Assembly: GCF_910592395.1 (NCBI RefSeq)
Contig: NC_088312.1
Span: 8,244,001-8,308,000, forward strand
DNA length: 64,000 bases
DNA from: Lineus longissimus
Taxonomy: Eukaryota; Nemertea; Pilidiophora; Heteronemertea; Lineidae
Direction: 5' to 3'
The notes below the pieces were generated by a model. That model worked only from the letters and a program-made list of their open reading frames with translations. It ran no database searches and was not told where the DNA came from. Position numbers and translations under genes: made by a program. Shown piece by piece: positions 35,453 to 49,400 of the stretch (its first letter is position 1; every line of letters starts with the position of its first letter).

Positions 35453-38400
35453 ACACATGCTGAACTTCAAGCGGTATTGCCTCCGTATAGCCTCTGCCGC
35501 GTTGGCTGGAAGCTTAGCAATGTCAATACATTGAGGGTCAGGATGTCCCGATGTTGCAATTGCAATTGTTTTTCTGAAAAGCCAGTTTCTAATGACTGGC
35601 TGTCAATAAAATGTGTTTTTTCGCCCCCCGAGACAAAAGGCCGCTGACAACTATAACATTTCTTCCATTGTTCTAATAAATTTGAAGTGCTGCAATCTCC
35701 TCTGGGACAACATAATTTCAATATTGAAGTTATCACTACCCTGTACCAACAATATCAATGAAATTTCAAAAGAGCGTCCTCTATCTAATGAAGACCTAGT
35801 TTTGGTCGTCCTTCAAAGAATCACATAGCAGATCCAGTTGATGTTGGCTACCAAAGATGCCAATGAGCTGCAATGAATAACAGCATTGGTGTGGTGAATC
35901 CACCAAAAATGTGGACACATGAGATAAGCTCGAACATGTCTTGCTTTAATTAAAGAACCCCGATGGTAATTAGAGTTGTTTTCTATGGTATGCTGTGAAA
36001 TATTAATGAGGGGATGGTTGGCGGTAAGATCAGCCTGGTGTGGGTTGATAGTGGAAGTGGAAGGCGAGGAGAGGAGAGGCGATGTGATTAGAACTGGCGA
36101 CTGAGGGGCCACAGCGCATCACTAGGATGGACGAGAACATCAAATGTCAACCCTAAAGGCATACATACTTCTCACATAATCCAAACGAGCACTTGCTGAA
36201 TTAAGACGATCTCCGCTACTTTGGAGCAGCTTCAAACATGCCTCATTTAACTGGGAAAGACACTAAGGATTTGAGTGGGATACAGCCAAAAGGTTACGAT
36301 TTACCCCTCGGACCTCCTCATTTAGTATTTGAATGTCAGGATCATTTTCAAGTGTGCTTGTTTCTCAAGTAAAAAGAGTGATATTAGTTGGTCAAGATTG
36401 AATCTCATCCAATAATCAGGGATTTACAACATGGCACTTCTAAATCAGAACATGTTTTATTCGAAAACGAAGTTTCTCGACATTGTGTTCGATTATAGGA
36501 GATGCGTCGGGTAGTGTGTGGCTCTTCTGATGATTTAATGTTTGAGATGAAACGGAATTACCGAATGATGCTTTTGAACGTTCCGATAATTCATTGATTT
36601 AGGTATTATTTCCAACACCACACAAGATTTAACGTACTTTGCCTATTAATAGAACCAATCCGTATACCAGAGTTGATAATAATGCATTGTGCCGGAGATT
36701 TTTAACGGTTCTCTGGGTGGAATCGAAGCAACAAAACATTGATTGATTGAATGTTTAGAAAAGTACGATTTTTAAATTTGATTTTTAACAATTAGGCTAC
36801 TTAAATATTTAACATATAACAAGTTGGCGTTGTCAACAATACACCTACAGAGCGACATATCGATTTCACCAAAATCAATGCTATCTGATGTTGTCAATTT
36901 TCCAACACGTTTGGAATCACTTTTAAAAAATCAAACCACCCGTTGCACAATATGAAAAACAAATATTTAACTCATTATTTTACGTTTTACATCTCTGTTC
37001 TCTAATGAATACAAAATTATTAAGGAGTTGAGTAAATGGGGTTGACAAGCTCAAAGAAAAGGCTGATATTCTCGAGTTTAAAATGCGAAATGTCAACTCG
37101 AAATCAAAGGACGATTTCTATAGATCCTCTGTGTCATATAAAGAACATCATAAGTGACTTATAGTGTCATCACGAACATCGTCTTTAAGCAATATTGGGA
37201 ATCGATTGAATCGCATTGGATATGTTTTAAAGGCAGTGCATCACCTCACAGTTTAACAGGACACTGAGTGGGTCTTCAAGCTCAAGAGTAAGGTCGCCAG
37301 TTGAATGTCCTGTGAGGCATCTGCGCTAGTCTGAGAGTAAATAACTTGACTTCTCCAGAAAGATGGCCTGCTAGAAAGTAGAGCTCACAAATCCACACGT
37401 GGAGATCTCAAAGTTATTTGCCTACTGAAGAAGATGATATCTTCCTCTGCAAAAGCTTTTCGTTGATAACAATTTGTAATTTGTCTCTTGGACAAGTGGT
37501 CACTTGATGACGTCTCAGCTATTGGTAATATCATGTGTGATGAAAAACTCTGCAGCATAAGCGATTCGACTATGATATGTACTGTACCAGGGCAACCAGT
37601 TTTTATTCACAAGCTACCTATAGTTCGAAAATATTTTCAATATCTTCAACAAGCTTTCAAGTATTGCTCGATGATATTTGAGTGCCTTCAAAGGAGTTTC
37701 TTATTGCAAATGTTCTATTCCTAGACACTTGATAACGTCTATGAAATTCAACAAGAATTTTCCCTTCAACATCTTGATCAAGGTTAATTGATACAAGGTT
37801 GATAGAGCATTGCGATGCCAATAAAGGGTGATAGCTAAAGAAACTCTCATTATGTCTGATAAGAATGTATGTGTTCGCTTCGATGACTTCGCAGCAAAGT
37901 AGAATATTAATGTCGAATGTTACTGCTCTTTGATTGGTAGAAATTAAATCTGTTCTGTATATTCTGTTTGGAACAGTTAGTCAAGAATTCACTTACAGCC
38001 TCTGAATGTCGGTATATATTGGAGGTAATCCAAATGTGCCATGCAAATAACGATGCCCTGATGCTTGAGCCATAAGATCATTGCATTGCCCCATGGACTC
38101 TGAACCACATACATTATTAGACATGTTTCTGTATCAAACTATCACACTGTTTAACTTTGGCAATGAATCAAGTTCTATGAATATAAAATGTACATCATAT
38201 TGTTACGGATCCGAAACAATATCTGAAAAGGTGTTGTGAGGCAATCACAGCCAAAGAATCGTTCCTCCAGGTGAAGGTTTTGTGTATTGTTTCCAATATT
38301 TCAATCGATCGTTTGGCTGGCTATGCAAGATGGCATGCATTGAGCAATAATCAGTGCAGCTCTGTCAATAATGAAAAATTAAACAGAAGACACTAATTGA

Positions 38401-41400
38401 AATATTCGCCCCAAGACAATGAATGGAATGTTACTTGTGGCTATTGCAGCAGCTGAAGTAGAATTAAACAAGAACTCTGCCTATCATGATGCGATGCAAC
38501 GTGGAAGAGTAACATGGCATGTCAATGTTGCTTGCAACTTCTCTGCTGATACCAAGGTTGGTAACAAGAAGAGGTCCAAGAATGTACTCAAAACACGACT
38601 TTCAAAAAGAGAGTTATTAGATAGCTTCACCACACTCATCAAACTCTTCTTTCTCAATGTTTTATGTAAGCAGTAATTTTGAAGGATTTTCTATTTAAGA
38701 GAACCATCAATATGGTGCCATTCATGGCTCGGATTCGGCTGATAAACTACGGAAACCCTAAACCGAAATCTATCTCTAAATATTGTGTGTCATTATTATA
38801 CCGCAAACAAGAAAAGAACTTGTTATACAAAATAATGAGGTAATACCATCCGACAGTAACAATAATCAGAGATCGGCTCAACTATAGCGATTTTTAAACA
38901 CCACATTACCAATTATGCCGGCAAATTCTAATCTGCTAATAATCTTGCATCAAATTTGCAAAGTTGACTTAAAATTGCATCAACGCGCCTATTCAATGTA
39001 GCAAATAACCACAAAGATGAACAAAAATATCGAAAGAACAATAAAAACTAGGTTATTACTGTATGTGGAGTCAACCAGCAGCAACAAGAGCGTCGAAATA
39101 ATGCTACGTTTAGTTTAATTCTAGAGACACAGTGACTGTGCCAATACGTTTTATGGTATTTCTTTGTCACTTCTATTACTTGAAATTAAACATAACTTAA
39201 TTGACATCAATCAGCGTGTTCCCGTATCAATACTTCCTGACGGGTCATGTGTCTTCCATTTAATACTTCAATCCCGCTTCAGTAACTTGGCGTCAATGGT
39301 GCCAACAGGGCATGAAGATGCCTCCATTTTCCCGTAGGTCACTGACAGTTTCTACAGACTTGGAAGGCTATATCTTCCATCCTAAATTTAACCCGGTCTC
39401 TAATCAGCAATAGTATTGTTTGTCAATCTGGTTCATGCAAATCACATCTCATATCATGCTCTCGCAGCATAAACGCGGCAGGTTGATGATTAGCTCTGGA
39501 CCTTACTGCAATGGCAAGTTCCTTATCAGACTTACACTCTTATAGAGACACCAAAACAATTTCCCATACCGAAAAAGCAGCATGTGCTTTGAACTTGTGA
39601 TCACCCGCAACTCTTCTGTAATGGCTTCTCATCTTAGAGTACGTTCATGAGAGTGACTAAGGCATTGAACGACGTAGTGCAGTCACCTCCTGTACATCAA
39701 TTAGGGTGCCAACCTTAACAAGGCCATTTATCTTGACCGGGGTTTCTGCGAGACTACCGTACATTTGTATTCAGATGGTCGTCGTCGGAGCATTAGAGGT
39801 GGAGCTAATAGGCGAATCAAATGAACAAAGCTGATTTCAATCAAAGCCTGTCCTTATTGTCATTTCCTCCCTCTGGCATCAGGTAACTGGTCAAGGTCAG
39901 GCATGGACCTTTTTTTAGTTGTACTTGACTTTAGAGGAGAAGGCATTGATCTACCCTCTGCTCAAAATATCCTGCCGATTGCTGGCTGCTGAAAGGCTTC
40001 TCGTAAGAAACCATTATAATGTGCTACCATACCACGTACCACTAGATAGAGCTTTCCCCATTCACAGTGCACTCATCTTCACACGCAAGGCTACGAAAAT
40101 GGAATTGTTTTGGAGAACAAATGTAAGCTAATCGCTTTGTGATGCTTCCGGTTTGAACCCTCTGATCACCCACCCCCACAAACCACCAAGTGCTTACATC
40201 CACTCCTGAAGTAAACTAAAACGTACACGTAGTCGTAAATTGGAAACATAGACAAATTATTCATATTTCAGAGTTGCTGCTTTTTACAGGGTAAGCTGCT
40301 TAGTAGTATGCAGACGTTATGACTATCGACAGAACATCATAGGTTTACAAAGATTATTCCCTCGGTAGAAGATGAGATTCCTTCTTGTAACGTGACTGTC
40401 GTTCTCCCAAAGGTTGGTCAATAAGGAAACAATAAGAAGTAGGGTAGCTTTGTGATATTGTGAAAAAAAGTTTGTCCCAGTGCAGTTTACCAGAATCGAT
40501 GAACACTGATGTATTGCATCAATGTACATAAGATTCCGAGCATATTAGAGTGAGGTAGTTGTTGTACTGTAAGGCTGGATGGCAATGGAACGATGAGTAT
40601 GTAATAGTAGTCGCTTTTATTAAAAATAAGCTAATCACGTCGGACCGATAGAAAGGTTCGTGTATTAAGGATCGACATCGCAGCGGCATTGAGACTTAGT
40701 GGTGTTTTTATTTCGAGAGCTTGTCTAACTTCATTTGATATTTCATTTAGTATTTCATCTAATATTTCCATGATTGGAACCAGGAGATCGAATTATGAGT
40801 TTTATTGTCCTCATTTAAGTTACTTTGAATATTTTGATTGCAGAAACTTAAAATTTGATTGCGATATATCAGAAGAATTTTTCTCCATTTCAACCAAGTA
40901 TAGACTAATCTATACTAATCTTTACTTGGTAAAACTGATGACAAATATGTTGTTTACCTCTGGATATCAAAAATTGATACATCCGACAGGCTTCAGGCAC
41001 TTATGGAATTATTTACAAAGTATGAAGGTAGCCACAAATTTATTTTGTTTTTCCAAAAGTAATCGAATTCTTCTGCATAAAAAGGAAAAATAAAGGTTAT
41101 TTGTTAAACGTCTGGAAACGTGTTTGTGTAATGAGTTGTTTTTTGAGCGAATACACAACACTCGAAAAGAAATACGCCCTTCTGGAATAAAGTATGGAAT
41201 AATTATTGGCTGGCAACTGTCTGTGTTTACTTTCGTAAACAAATTTTAGATTGCACTCACTTAGATATTTGAAGCCTAAAGAAAATTTTTGTATGTTTTT
41301 TTTTTCATAATTCTATTTGTATAAACACTATTTTGGTTCATGTTATTTACTGTACTGGATCATTGATTTAGCAATGATTTGCAAACAACACTCGACATTT

Positions 41401-42633
41401 CGACGGCTAATTTAATTAATGATGTTATTTCATAGTACCAAGTGTGCAACTGTATAACATTTTTTGATGTATTGCGAGTAATAGAAATAGTCTTAAGAAT
41501 CACTATGACCAAGGTTTTGGATAAGACGAACGACGCATTATACATGTACATAACTTTTTATTAGTAATACATTTCAGAAGGGTATAAATTGATAATAATG
41601 AAAGTTTTAGGAGTACCTTCTGGAAACGGTTTTTCACGTCGTTTCGGAACTATCGTATTGATACACTCTAGGAGCCCAATCTTCACAATCTCTATATGCC
41701 ACAAACTGAAAACCATAAATGCATACTTTACAGCGCCTTTACGAAAGACCAGACAATTTGATATAAGTGTTACCAAGTCTCCTTTCATTTTCTCTGTGTA
41801 CATACTAGAGATATGTTAGTCATATAACGTATCAAAATCTAAAAGCCACTTAGAATCCATACTCTTGATGTTCAATTCGCTCCGGTGGAAAGAGTACAAA
41901 CATTGTTGTACAGCATATGCTGTCACAAAACAAAGGCAAACATGGATCATGTTTCATTAAGTGCAGAAAATAGATATATGTTTTGCGTCTCCTCTCTACA
42001 ACAAGAAATAATGTCTGCCTCTTTGCCGACGATCCTTGCCTGGCGGTTCACTGTCGTTTTATTTTATCAGAATTTTTCTCTGATTTGTAAAACAAAGGTT
42101 GTGAGTGCATGCATGTCACCATTTCCATACAAATCAGTAATAGAGTGTCCACAGTATTATCAGTAGTTACTATTGCGAATGACAACTGATGAGTCGCTTT
42201 GAAAACATCTCCACTAAACGACCTTCCCAGCACATTCTGGCTTTGTCGTACCAGAACAACCCCCTCAATACAAGGTTGTGCCAGTACACGTAGGGAAAGC
42301 ATTAAATCGCCGTCCCCATGCCGTACGTGGTACGCCATTGATGAATATGTCGCCATGAATACGCCATTTATTCCCATAAAACTGATCAAGTTGATTGTTT
42401 CCACCACTTAACTGCAGATCCCGGATACAAATTATGCTGGCGAATAAATACATGTTATAACGCTCATCATTTAATAAGTGATTTATTTACCGTTGTGAAT
42501 TGGCTAGGGCAAGGTAGAGATCATAACAATAATGTTGTCGAATCGATGAGTGATTTGCTAATGGTTTCCATGATTCATTTCCCAATATCAACATTGAGTC
42601 AGAAACAGGTATGTACATTATGTACATGGACGT
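35453..42633. other. Gene-free stretch
   Basis: The longest frames (plus strand, 40689-41093, 134 codons; minus strand, 42048-42407, 119 codons) show no recognisable domain. The first is AT-driven. The second overlaps several other frames. An octamer ATGCAAAT lies at 38041-38048. No RNA gene or transposon end was recognised. Confidence 0.45.
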
Positions 42634-42800
42634 GACAGTTAAATATCAAACTGAGGAACAAATATGGAAATCTGGCACATTTTCAAAACAGCCCTGCACC
42701 AGGACAAGAACAGTCAACAGTCGAATATGACCCTCAATCAGGAGGGACAAAATAGAAAACCGGCTCATTTTCCGAACAAACATTGATGCGGAGGGGAAGA
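42634..42800. repeat. Diverged tandem duplication, about 82-bp unit
   Basis: The two copies share, in order, ACAGT..AATAT, a GAGG.ACAAA block, and GGC.CATTTTC with ACAAA nearby. Substitutions and a 5-7 base indel separate them, so the event is old. Confidence 0.55.
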
Positions 42801-43289
42801 AGGGAATCTGGGATCAGACATAAATTTGAGAATCCATAATTGGAACAGTAAATGATAGATACCAAAGCGGGGGTAAACAGTGTGACAGCCAGATAATTAA
42901 GATGAATTTTGGAAACAAACTTTGTAGATGGTCATGTAATTATGTAATAATAGGAACGACAGCAATCATACTTATAACTTACTCGGGTACCACACTCATC
43001 GTTTGTGTAAGTTGACTCAAGTAAAACCAGTACTTGACACATCATGAGGTGACAACCCAAGTTCAGCTCCTATCCTCAAACAGAAATTTCTCAATGTTTC
43101 TAATGGGGTGCCCAGACAAATCGAATCTTTCTGTGTGAGTGTGTCAATACATTAGCTAATCCACTGTCTCATCTTTACGCTGATGTGAGCTGAGCTTATC
43201 CCCATCGTCCCCATGTCGAGTGCTTTCCTGCATAAATGACATGGTAGTAGCAGGATCCTCATCAAGTACTCTTCATCACACGTATTGGA
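42801..43289. other. Gene-free; motif cluster near 42871-42900
   Basis: GGTAAACA, TGACAG and ATAATTAA occur within 30 bases. These resemble forkhead, TALE-homeodomain and homeodomain sites. Such short motifs are common by chance, so this is only a pointer. Confidence 0.25.
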
Positions 43290-43471
43290 GCTACATAGAC
43301 ATTTGCTTACGGGTCGAGCACTTACACTTAACCCTTGTGAGAGTGAGATGTACACCCTTTCATTCACAGCTTAATTACTCTTGTGCCACAAGATGCCACC
43401 CAAACCTTCCCCACTACCTAGACATATGTTTATAGGGTGAGGGCTACACTTGAACCTTTGTGGTATGTGAA
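43290..43471. repeat. Diverged direct repeat, two about 59-bp copies
   Basis: 43290-43348 and 43415-43471 share CTAC.TAGACAT.TG.TTA..GG, then ACACTT.AACC.TTGTG. The copies are about 125 bases apart and clearly diverged. Confidence 0.65.
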
Positions 43472-46400
43472 AATAAAAGTCGCATGCCAAGAGCTAGTCA
43501 TCAGCATGTGATATAGAGATGCATCCAAAGGTGTACATGAACAGTCAAAAGAAATATTCAGCAAAGTCTGATCATTATGTAGTTTCTTCTTAGCCAAGAG
43601 CTATCATTTCTGCCGAAGTCAATTTGCTTCGAACAATAACGTCTCTCATTACCATGCTAAGAGTGAAGCCATGAAACAAATGAGAACAAAGCTCAGAGCT
43701 GACCTTGCATGTACTTATTAGTCGCTAATCTCAGTCGCGCTCATCAACCTAACTGAGGGATGGTCATTGATATTAGTTATTCATGATCATGTGACCGAGT
43801 ATCTGGTTTGTATGCATTCTAATTGAGTTCTCATTATTTTCCGTGTCGTGAATCATTAATCAAGTTTTCTGTTTTACACACGCAATCCTATGTTGTTGTT
43901 CTCTTGAAGTGCATACAAGAGAAGTTAGACCCCGTTGAGGATTGCAGCACGTCCCATATTAAAGGGTATTTATCCCACCGTTCAAATATATGACAGAAGT
44001 GGATTTTCGTGGGTTTTGAAAATGTACCAAAGTACTTCCTGTTTCTTCAAAAATAGGCCTTTGGCTGGGCGTATTGATCATTCTTGTTATAGAAAGACAT
44101 AACCCATCATCCTTGTCACTGCTGTGCTTGACGGAAAGAAATTAAATGTCACTGAGTAAAAAAAATGAAGAGAAGTTCAGCTTCGAAAATAACACTTCAT
44201 TGATTTTAAACTTCATCAAACTATTTACAATAATAAAGCAATAAGTTTCATTGTGATGCAGGATGACAACACAAACTTTGCGATTGACTACATACACCAG
44301 TATCGACTGTCAGAAAGAAAAGGGCCATGAACAAAAGGCCAACTTCTTTGAACAGCTACTTAAACCGAAACTCCTATCGTTGGCTTTTTTTCATGTTAAT
44401 AATTGAGTTGCATATCCTAGTTTAGGAATTTATTACATCACTGCACTGATTGAGAAAACGTTTTACAACCTAGGCACTGCTGCACTATTTCTATGAGCAA
44501 TAGTACATTCTAATTTAAAGCAGTTCAAGAGAGCTTGCATCGAGTTTAAGTGCTGCTTCAATGTAATTTACCAAACCGACACACTTGCACTTCATTTAGT
44601 TCACATTCAGTAATCGTCACTCAATATGGAATAGGTAGTTCTGGTGGTTGCTTATTGACGACTTAACCAGAAAGATACCAGCATGCTCATATATCAAAAA
44701 TTGTTGCAACTCAGACACAAACTTCTACCAAAGCAACTTAAAAACACCCAGCACCTATACTGATCAGCGTTGAGTGCAATTAAACATCCTTTTTTCCCCT
44801 GACACATCCCACCTCAATTGTTCACTTTTACCACAGTTATGAGCTCGGAGTCCATTAAACCAGCCAACAGGTTGTCATGCAAGGAGACAGAGGGTCCTTC
44901 AGTTCTTCCATGGGATATGCGCCGATGCTCTCAAGTGGGTCTGGTTTCCTTGTTTTGTCAGGAGATTCTCCCCTCGTGGCCCTTCAGTGTGATCAGCGGA
45001 AGCAAGTGGGCATGGAGATGCATTGTTTAAAAAATGTCCCAGGTAAAGATGAGAAGAATGCATGTCGTAACAAGCAAGTCTGGTAGACGATTGTTTGATT
45101 AAAAAGTTAGTAAAGTGTCTCATATAGCATTCCTGTGATTATTATTGCCAAGTGTTCTAACTGCTTTATAAACAATTCCTTTGCATCTATGAAACGACTC
45201 AGACGAGATTCGATGGACATGAACTTTTTCAGGTAGAACAATTTCACCCCAAAGCCGAGAACGTTTAGTTTTTAGCGCCTTCACAAATAAACAATATTTT
45301 ATCAATCCATTGCAACTAAAGCAGTGACGCTATAAAAAATATATATAAATAGGCGGAAAACGCAGAATAATTATGAAAATGTGTACAAAGTAATCAAGCA
45401 AATGCAATTGCTTTGTTTGGAAAAGCGGAAATTAGTTGTAAGAAATGGATCATAACATCTGAGGAGAACAAACTTGAAAGGCACATATTGTTGACAGTAT
45501 GCTAGAAGTGCTGGCGAACACAGTCTCATGCAGCAAATGAGAGGTCAGCAAACAAGATGTCAGCTTTAATCTCCCTTCCCCAAACTCAGCAGTGAGGCAA
45601 TTTGATAAAGACAATACACAATATGGTCATCAATATGGTCAAGATAACCATCTCTTGTTAATTATCCTTCTCCGTCTCGATGAGTCAAGCCACGATCCAC
45701 ATGCAGAGCCATGCACCGCCTCGGGGACCAATTCCTCGTAATGAGGTGGTGTGAGAAGCGCACATTATCTCACACCCTTACCAGTCATCGACAACAGCTT
45801 ATGGACACTTTATTGGGGTAGAATGGCTTCAGCAAGATGGTCACTTCAGCGAAAGGTGTCCAATTAACACATGCCCAATCTGAAGTGGATTATCTTAGTC
45901 GCTCTTTAGTTTAAGGTCTGCAGAACATAATCTAATTGGAAGACGGAGTTCCTTTTTGATCGAGTGCCAAATCTGCAATCAGCAGACGGGTGGAACCGCA
46001 GAAATGTGGTGAAAAGTGTTAGAGTAGGCACATGTAATATATTCTCAGTTTTGCCTCACCTTCCACTGTTACTTCATGTAATCAAACTTTAAACGTAGTT
46101 TGTGTCACTTGAGCGTTGAGTGTCAAGCCGACAAACCCTTAACTGTGCAATAAGGATCACTTGTGAAAACCACACCATTGGAATCGCAGCTAATCGCTGG
46201 ACAGGCAATTGACAAAGTGTTCTCATGAACACACATACAGGGAAGAGCAGTGCTGAGGCAAACGATAGTACTAGCTTGAAATCAAATCAATTCGTCACCT
46301 GGAAAACAAGTCGCACTGTAGAAGAATGTAGAGGATAAATGTACACGGCAAGGCATGTGAGAAGTAGCTCAGTGCCAGCGCCTGGCTATAGACACAGTTA

Positions 46401-49400
46401 AATGGTTCATGGTTACTCAAGGAAAAATTGGAGCATATCTTCATCACAATCAAATGTCACTCGTCGTCACAGCAATATTTGGCTGGATATGAACCAATCC
46501 AGTAAAAATGTGGAAGTTAGTGTCATCTCTTTGCCTTAGCAATTGGTTGCTTCTTTCCGACCCAACCCTCAAGTCACATTATATGAGACAAAGTCATTGT
46601 TCAACTATATGATTCAGAACCGGGTAATTCAGATTCCACCCAAGTCCAATGATGTGTGCACAAGGGAATTAAAGGTGATTTTATTGCCATTGGTGTGACT
46701 GGTTAATAAGAGTCGGTCTTAGCCAAGTGGTGTTGAGATCGTGAATACGTCGGCTTGGATTATTGGATCAATATCTTAGTGTCTTTATTCGGATGCAAAG
46801 TCATGACAGGAAAGGAGATGAGGTCCCTAACATACTAATAGCTAACTCTAATAACTATGGGACAAGTTGTTGACAAAGGGGTTGACTTGGACGAGGCCAT
46901 GGAGAAACTGTTTGATAACCAAGTAAAAGGGTCCTGAACTAAAATAATCTGTCAACCTAAACGTGATGAGAAGTTCTGACACGGTTCAACATCACCAACT
47001 TGCTTGTTATTGTGTTTTTTTAAGAAGAACAGCATTTTCCAATCGAAATTGTAAATTCAAGTTAAACTGGATCATTTTAATCAATGGTAGATTTGGTCAA
47101 CCATTCAAGGGAATACTTTTCTCAATATGATTGCAGTCCTCACTGAACCAAATCCAGATCCCGGTGCAGTCACTAGAATTCTCAATTCGAGCCATTCAAT
47201 ATCTAGCAATCCAATGGATTCATCCCCCTCCCATCTGTCATTTAATATCATCCAAATTCAAAATGACATTACATTATATGGGACTTCCAGTGGCCATCAA
47301 AGCAGGGAGACATATTGCTAGCGATATGGACTTTGACATATTTACAATTGGTTCCATCTAACACACTTTACGTAGAAGCGATTGGCATATGTGTCATGTT
47401 TGTGGCTAGGAGACATTTTTCTCCAGCCATCATCGTTTCTATAGCTTACTTCAATCGTACAGATTATACAGTTGATTTCAGATGGCTAATCGTAATGGCC
47501 ATTGTGGGATTACAATCGTCCTAACGCATGATGTGGAAGCTGAGCAAATCATTTGACGTTAGGATAACCAATCTGCCATTAATCAACTCCCGACGGATGC
47601 TGATTGGCCATCCGTCCCATTTTTTTCACTTACTCTGTGGAAAAAGTAGCGGCAGAATTGCTGCAGTTAAAAAAAGATGGAGGATAGAATAGATGGGGCA
47701 TTCTACCCAGGCATTCTGATTTTAGTCACCAAAGTCCAAAGTTGAATATTTCCAAAGTTAAATATTTTATTTTTGTTTTTAATTTTACCCGGTATAATGC
47801 TGTTTAAAGCGCATAAGTTGTAAGGGGTAAATTATTTAATATTCACAAAACCAAATCACTACTACACAAACTACCTGTTAATAACATGCTCTACCATGCT
47901 GTAACATTTTTAAGTAAGGGCCCATTTACACCGCAGAACTAGCTTGAATACGTCCATAACCTTCACCTAAAATGCAAAAACGGCATCCCGTTAATCGTGT
48001 TCATCCCATCAATATTTATGAGTCTGGGTATATTTGCTCGCCACCTCATTCCATCTTCTGGATGCCCTAATTTGTCTCGAGTCAAGATAATGGTAAACGG
48101 TTAAGAATCTTTATCACACGACCACTCATGTCAGAGCCATTCAGCCGTAGTTTGTGGCCCTATTGCGATATCAGTTTTTCTAGTCATGTAACCTATTGAA
48201 GACAGAGTGATATTTTCGCATCCACCTGGGACGTCCTCGCATGTCTGGCGTGATACCAGCGTGCATGGAGCTGTAAGTACCATTATATGATGAGCTGAAA
48301 TGAAATTCCCATTTGAGTGCTCGTCTGTTACGTACTGAATACCATAGCCAACTTTGTCAACACTCTCCCTTGTACGGTTAGTACACAGTACACGTAGCAA
48401 GTGGAGATGGTTTCCATAGACCGAGTGTAGAGGAAATTCACTTGTTATGAAAATCAATAGGGTTTTTGAAATGTTCAAGAACTAATTCGTTTATCTCAAC
48501 CCCAGTAATAGCTAGGTGCACGCTACAATTGATTTTAGAGAAAACAGAAGGATGCATGTGACACTGCTTGAATGATATCATTGTTAAAGTGTACAGAATT
48601 CAGGGAAGGAAGTCAGTGCTTTCTTTGCTTCGCATGTAAAATATGAAAGTTTAAGAACCCAAAGAAAGAACGTGCATGTACGTTAATTATTTCTTGTTCA
48701 AGAGTACATATAACGTGGAAGTAAAGAACTTGCTTGAAAATGTGGTTATTGTTGGCGGACCATTCAGAGGGATTTAGATACTCTACATCTAAATAAAAAT
48801 TTAAACGAAACTCTACCGTCTCCGCATATTACAAACATCAGGGTGTTTATGCATAGAATTGGCACAAAGAACTGACAACATCGTCAGCTAGTGCAGAAAA
48901 TATGTCATGATAACCTACACCCAAGTCACGTTGGTTACTTTGCAATGCCAATGGCACGGGAAAAAATCTACAAAGCTATAAAGTATTTCTTGACCTCTGG
49001 ACACCAAGTAATGAAGTTGATTCTTCCACCATGTGAATCCAACACTATTTACGTTACCGCTACATGACATGACTTTTTTCACTTGCTTCAGTAGCCCGGA
49101 TCAATAATCTCACTGACCTGTCTCTAGTGGCGACAGAATAGACTCATTTATCTTGGCGCTCAAGAAAAGTTCGCTCGGACACCATAGATTCATCAGCGTC
49201 ACTGGGGCTAAGAGTGCCTTGTCAATGGAGCCATGAGGACTGATGACATTTCCTCCAGGGGATGATAATTTTTCCTAATTAGGTTAGGACCTTCTCTATA
49301 GTGCTGTGTTCACATCTAAATCGAATTTGACTTAATTTCTTCATATGCTGGGCGCCCGTACTGAAAATTATTGAGCATGTTTATCAACGTTCGTAGATGG

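Noticed and set aside
40689-41093. 134-codon plus-strand frame, one of the longest not in a repeat
   Set aside because: It is rich in Ile, Phe, Ser and Asn, as expected from AT-rich DNA, and resembles no known family.
42048-42453. Minus-strand frames, one containing GDIFINGVPRT, faintly like the segment after Walker A in ABCG transporters
   Set aside because: No Walker A, Q-loop or signature motif is present in either frame and the resemblance covers about ten residues.
46375-46430. TAGCTCAGTG, an A-box-like sequence suggesting a tRNA or SINE
   Set aside because: The downstream B-box position does not match, and the arms do not pair.
47127-47361. EPNPDPGAV peptide recalling the EPNPGP motif near the start of some LINE polyproteins
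   Set aside because: The motif is altered, and no endonuclease sequence follows in any frame.
47592-47616. Small hairpin GACGGATG/CATCCGTC around an ATTGG (inverted CCAAT) box
   Set aside because: An 8-bp stem is expected by chance in 64 kb and there is no promoter context.
48131-48478. 115-codon minus-strand frame
   Set aside because: No domain, no signal or membrane segment that stands out, and no splice or promoter context.
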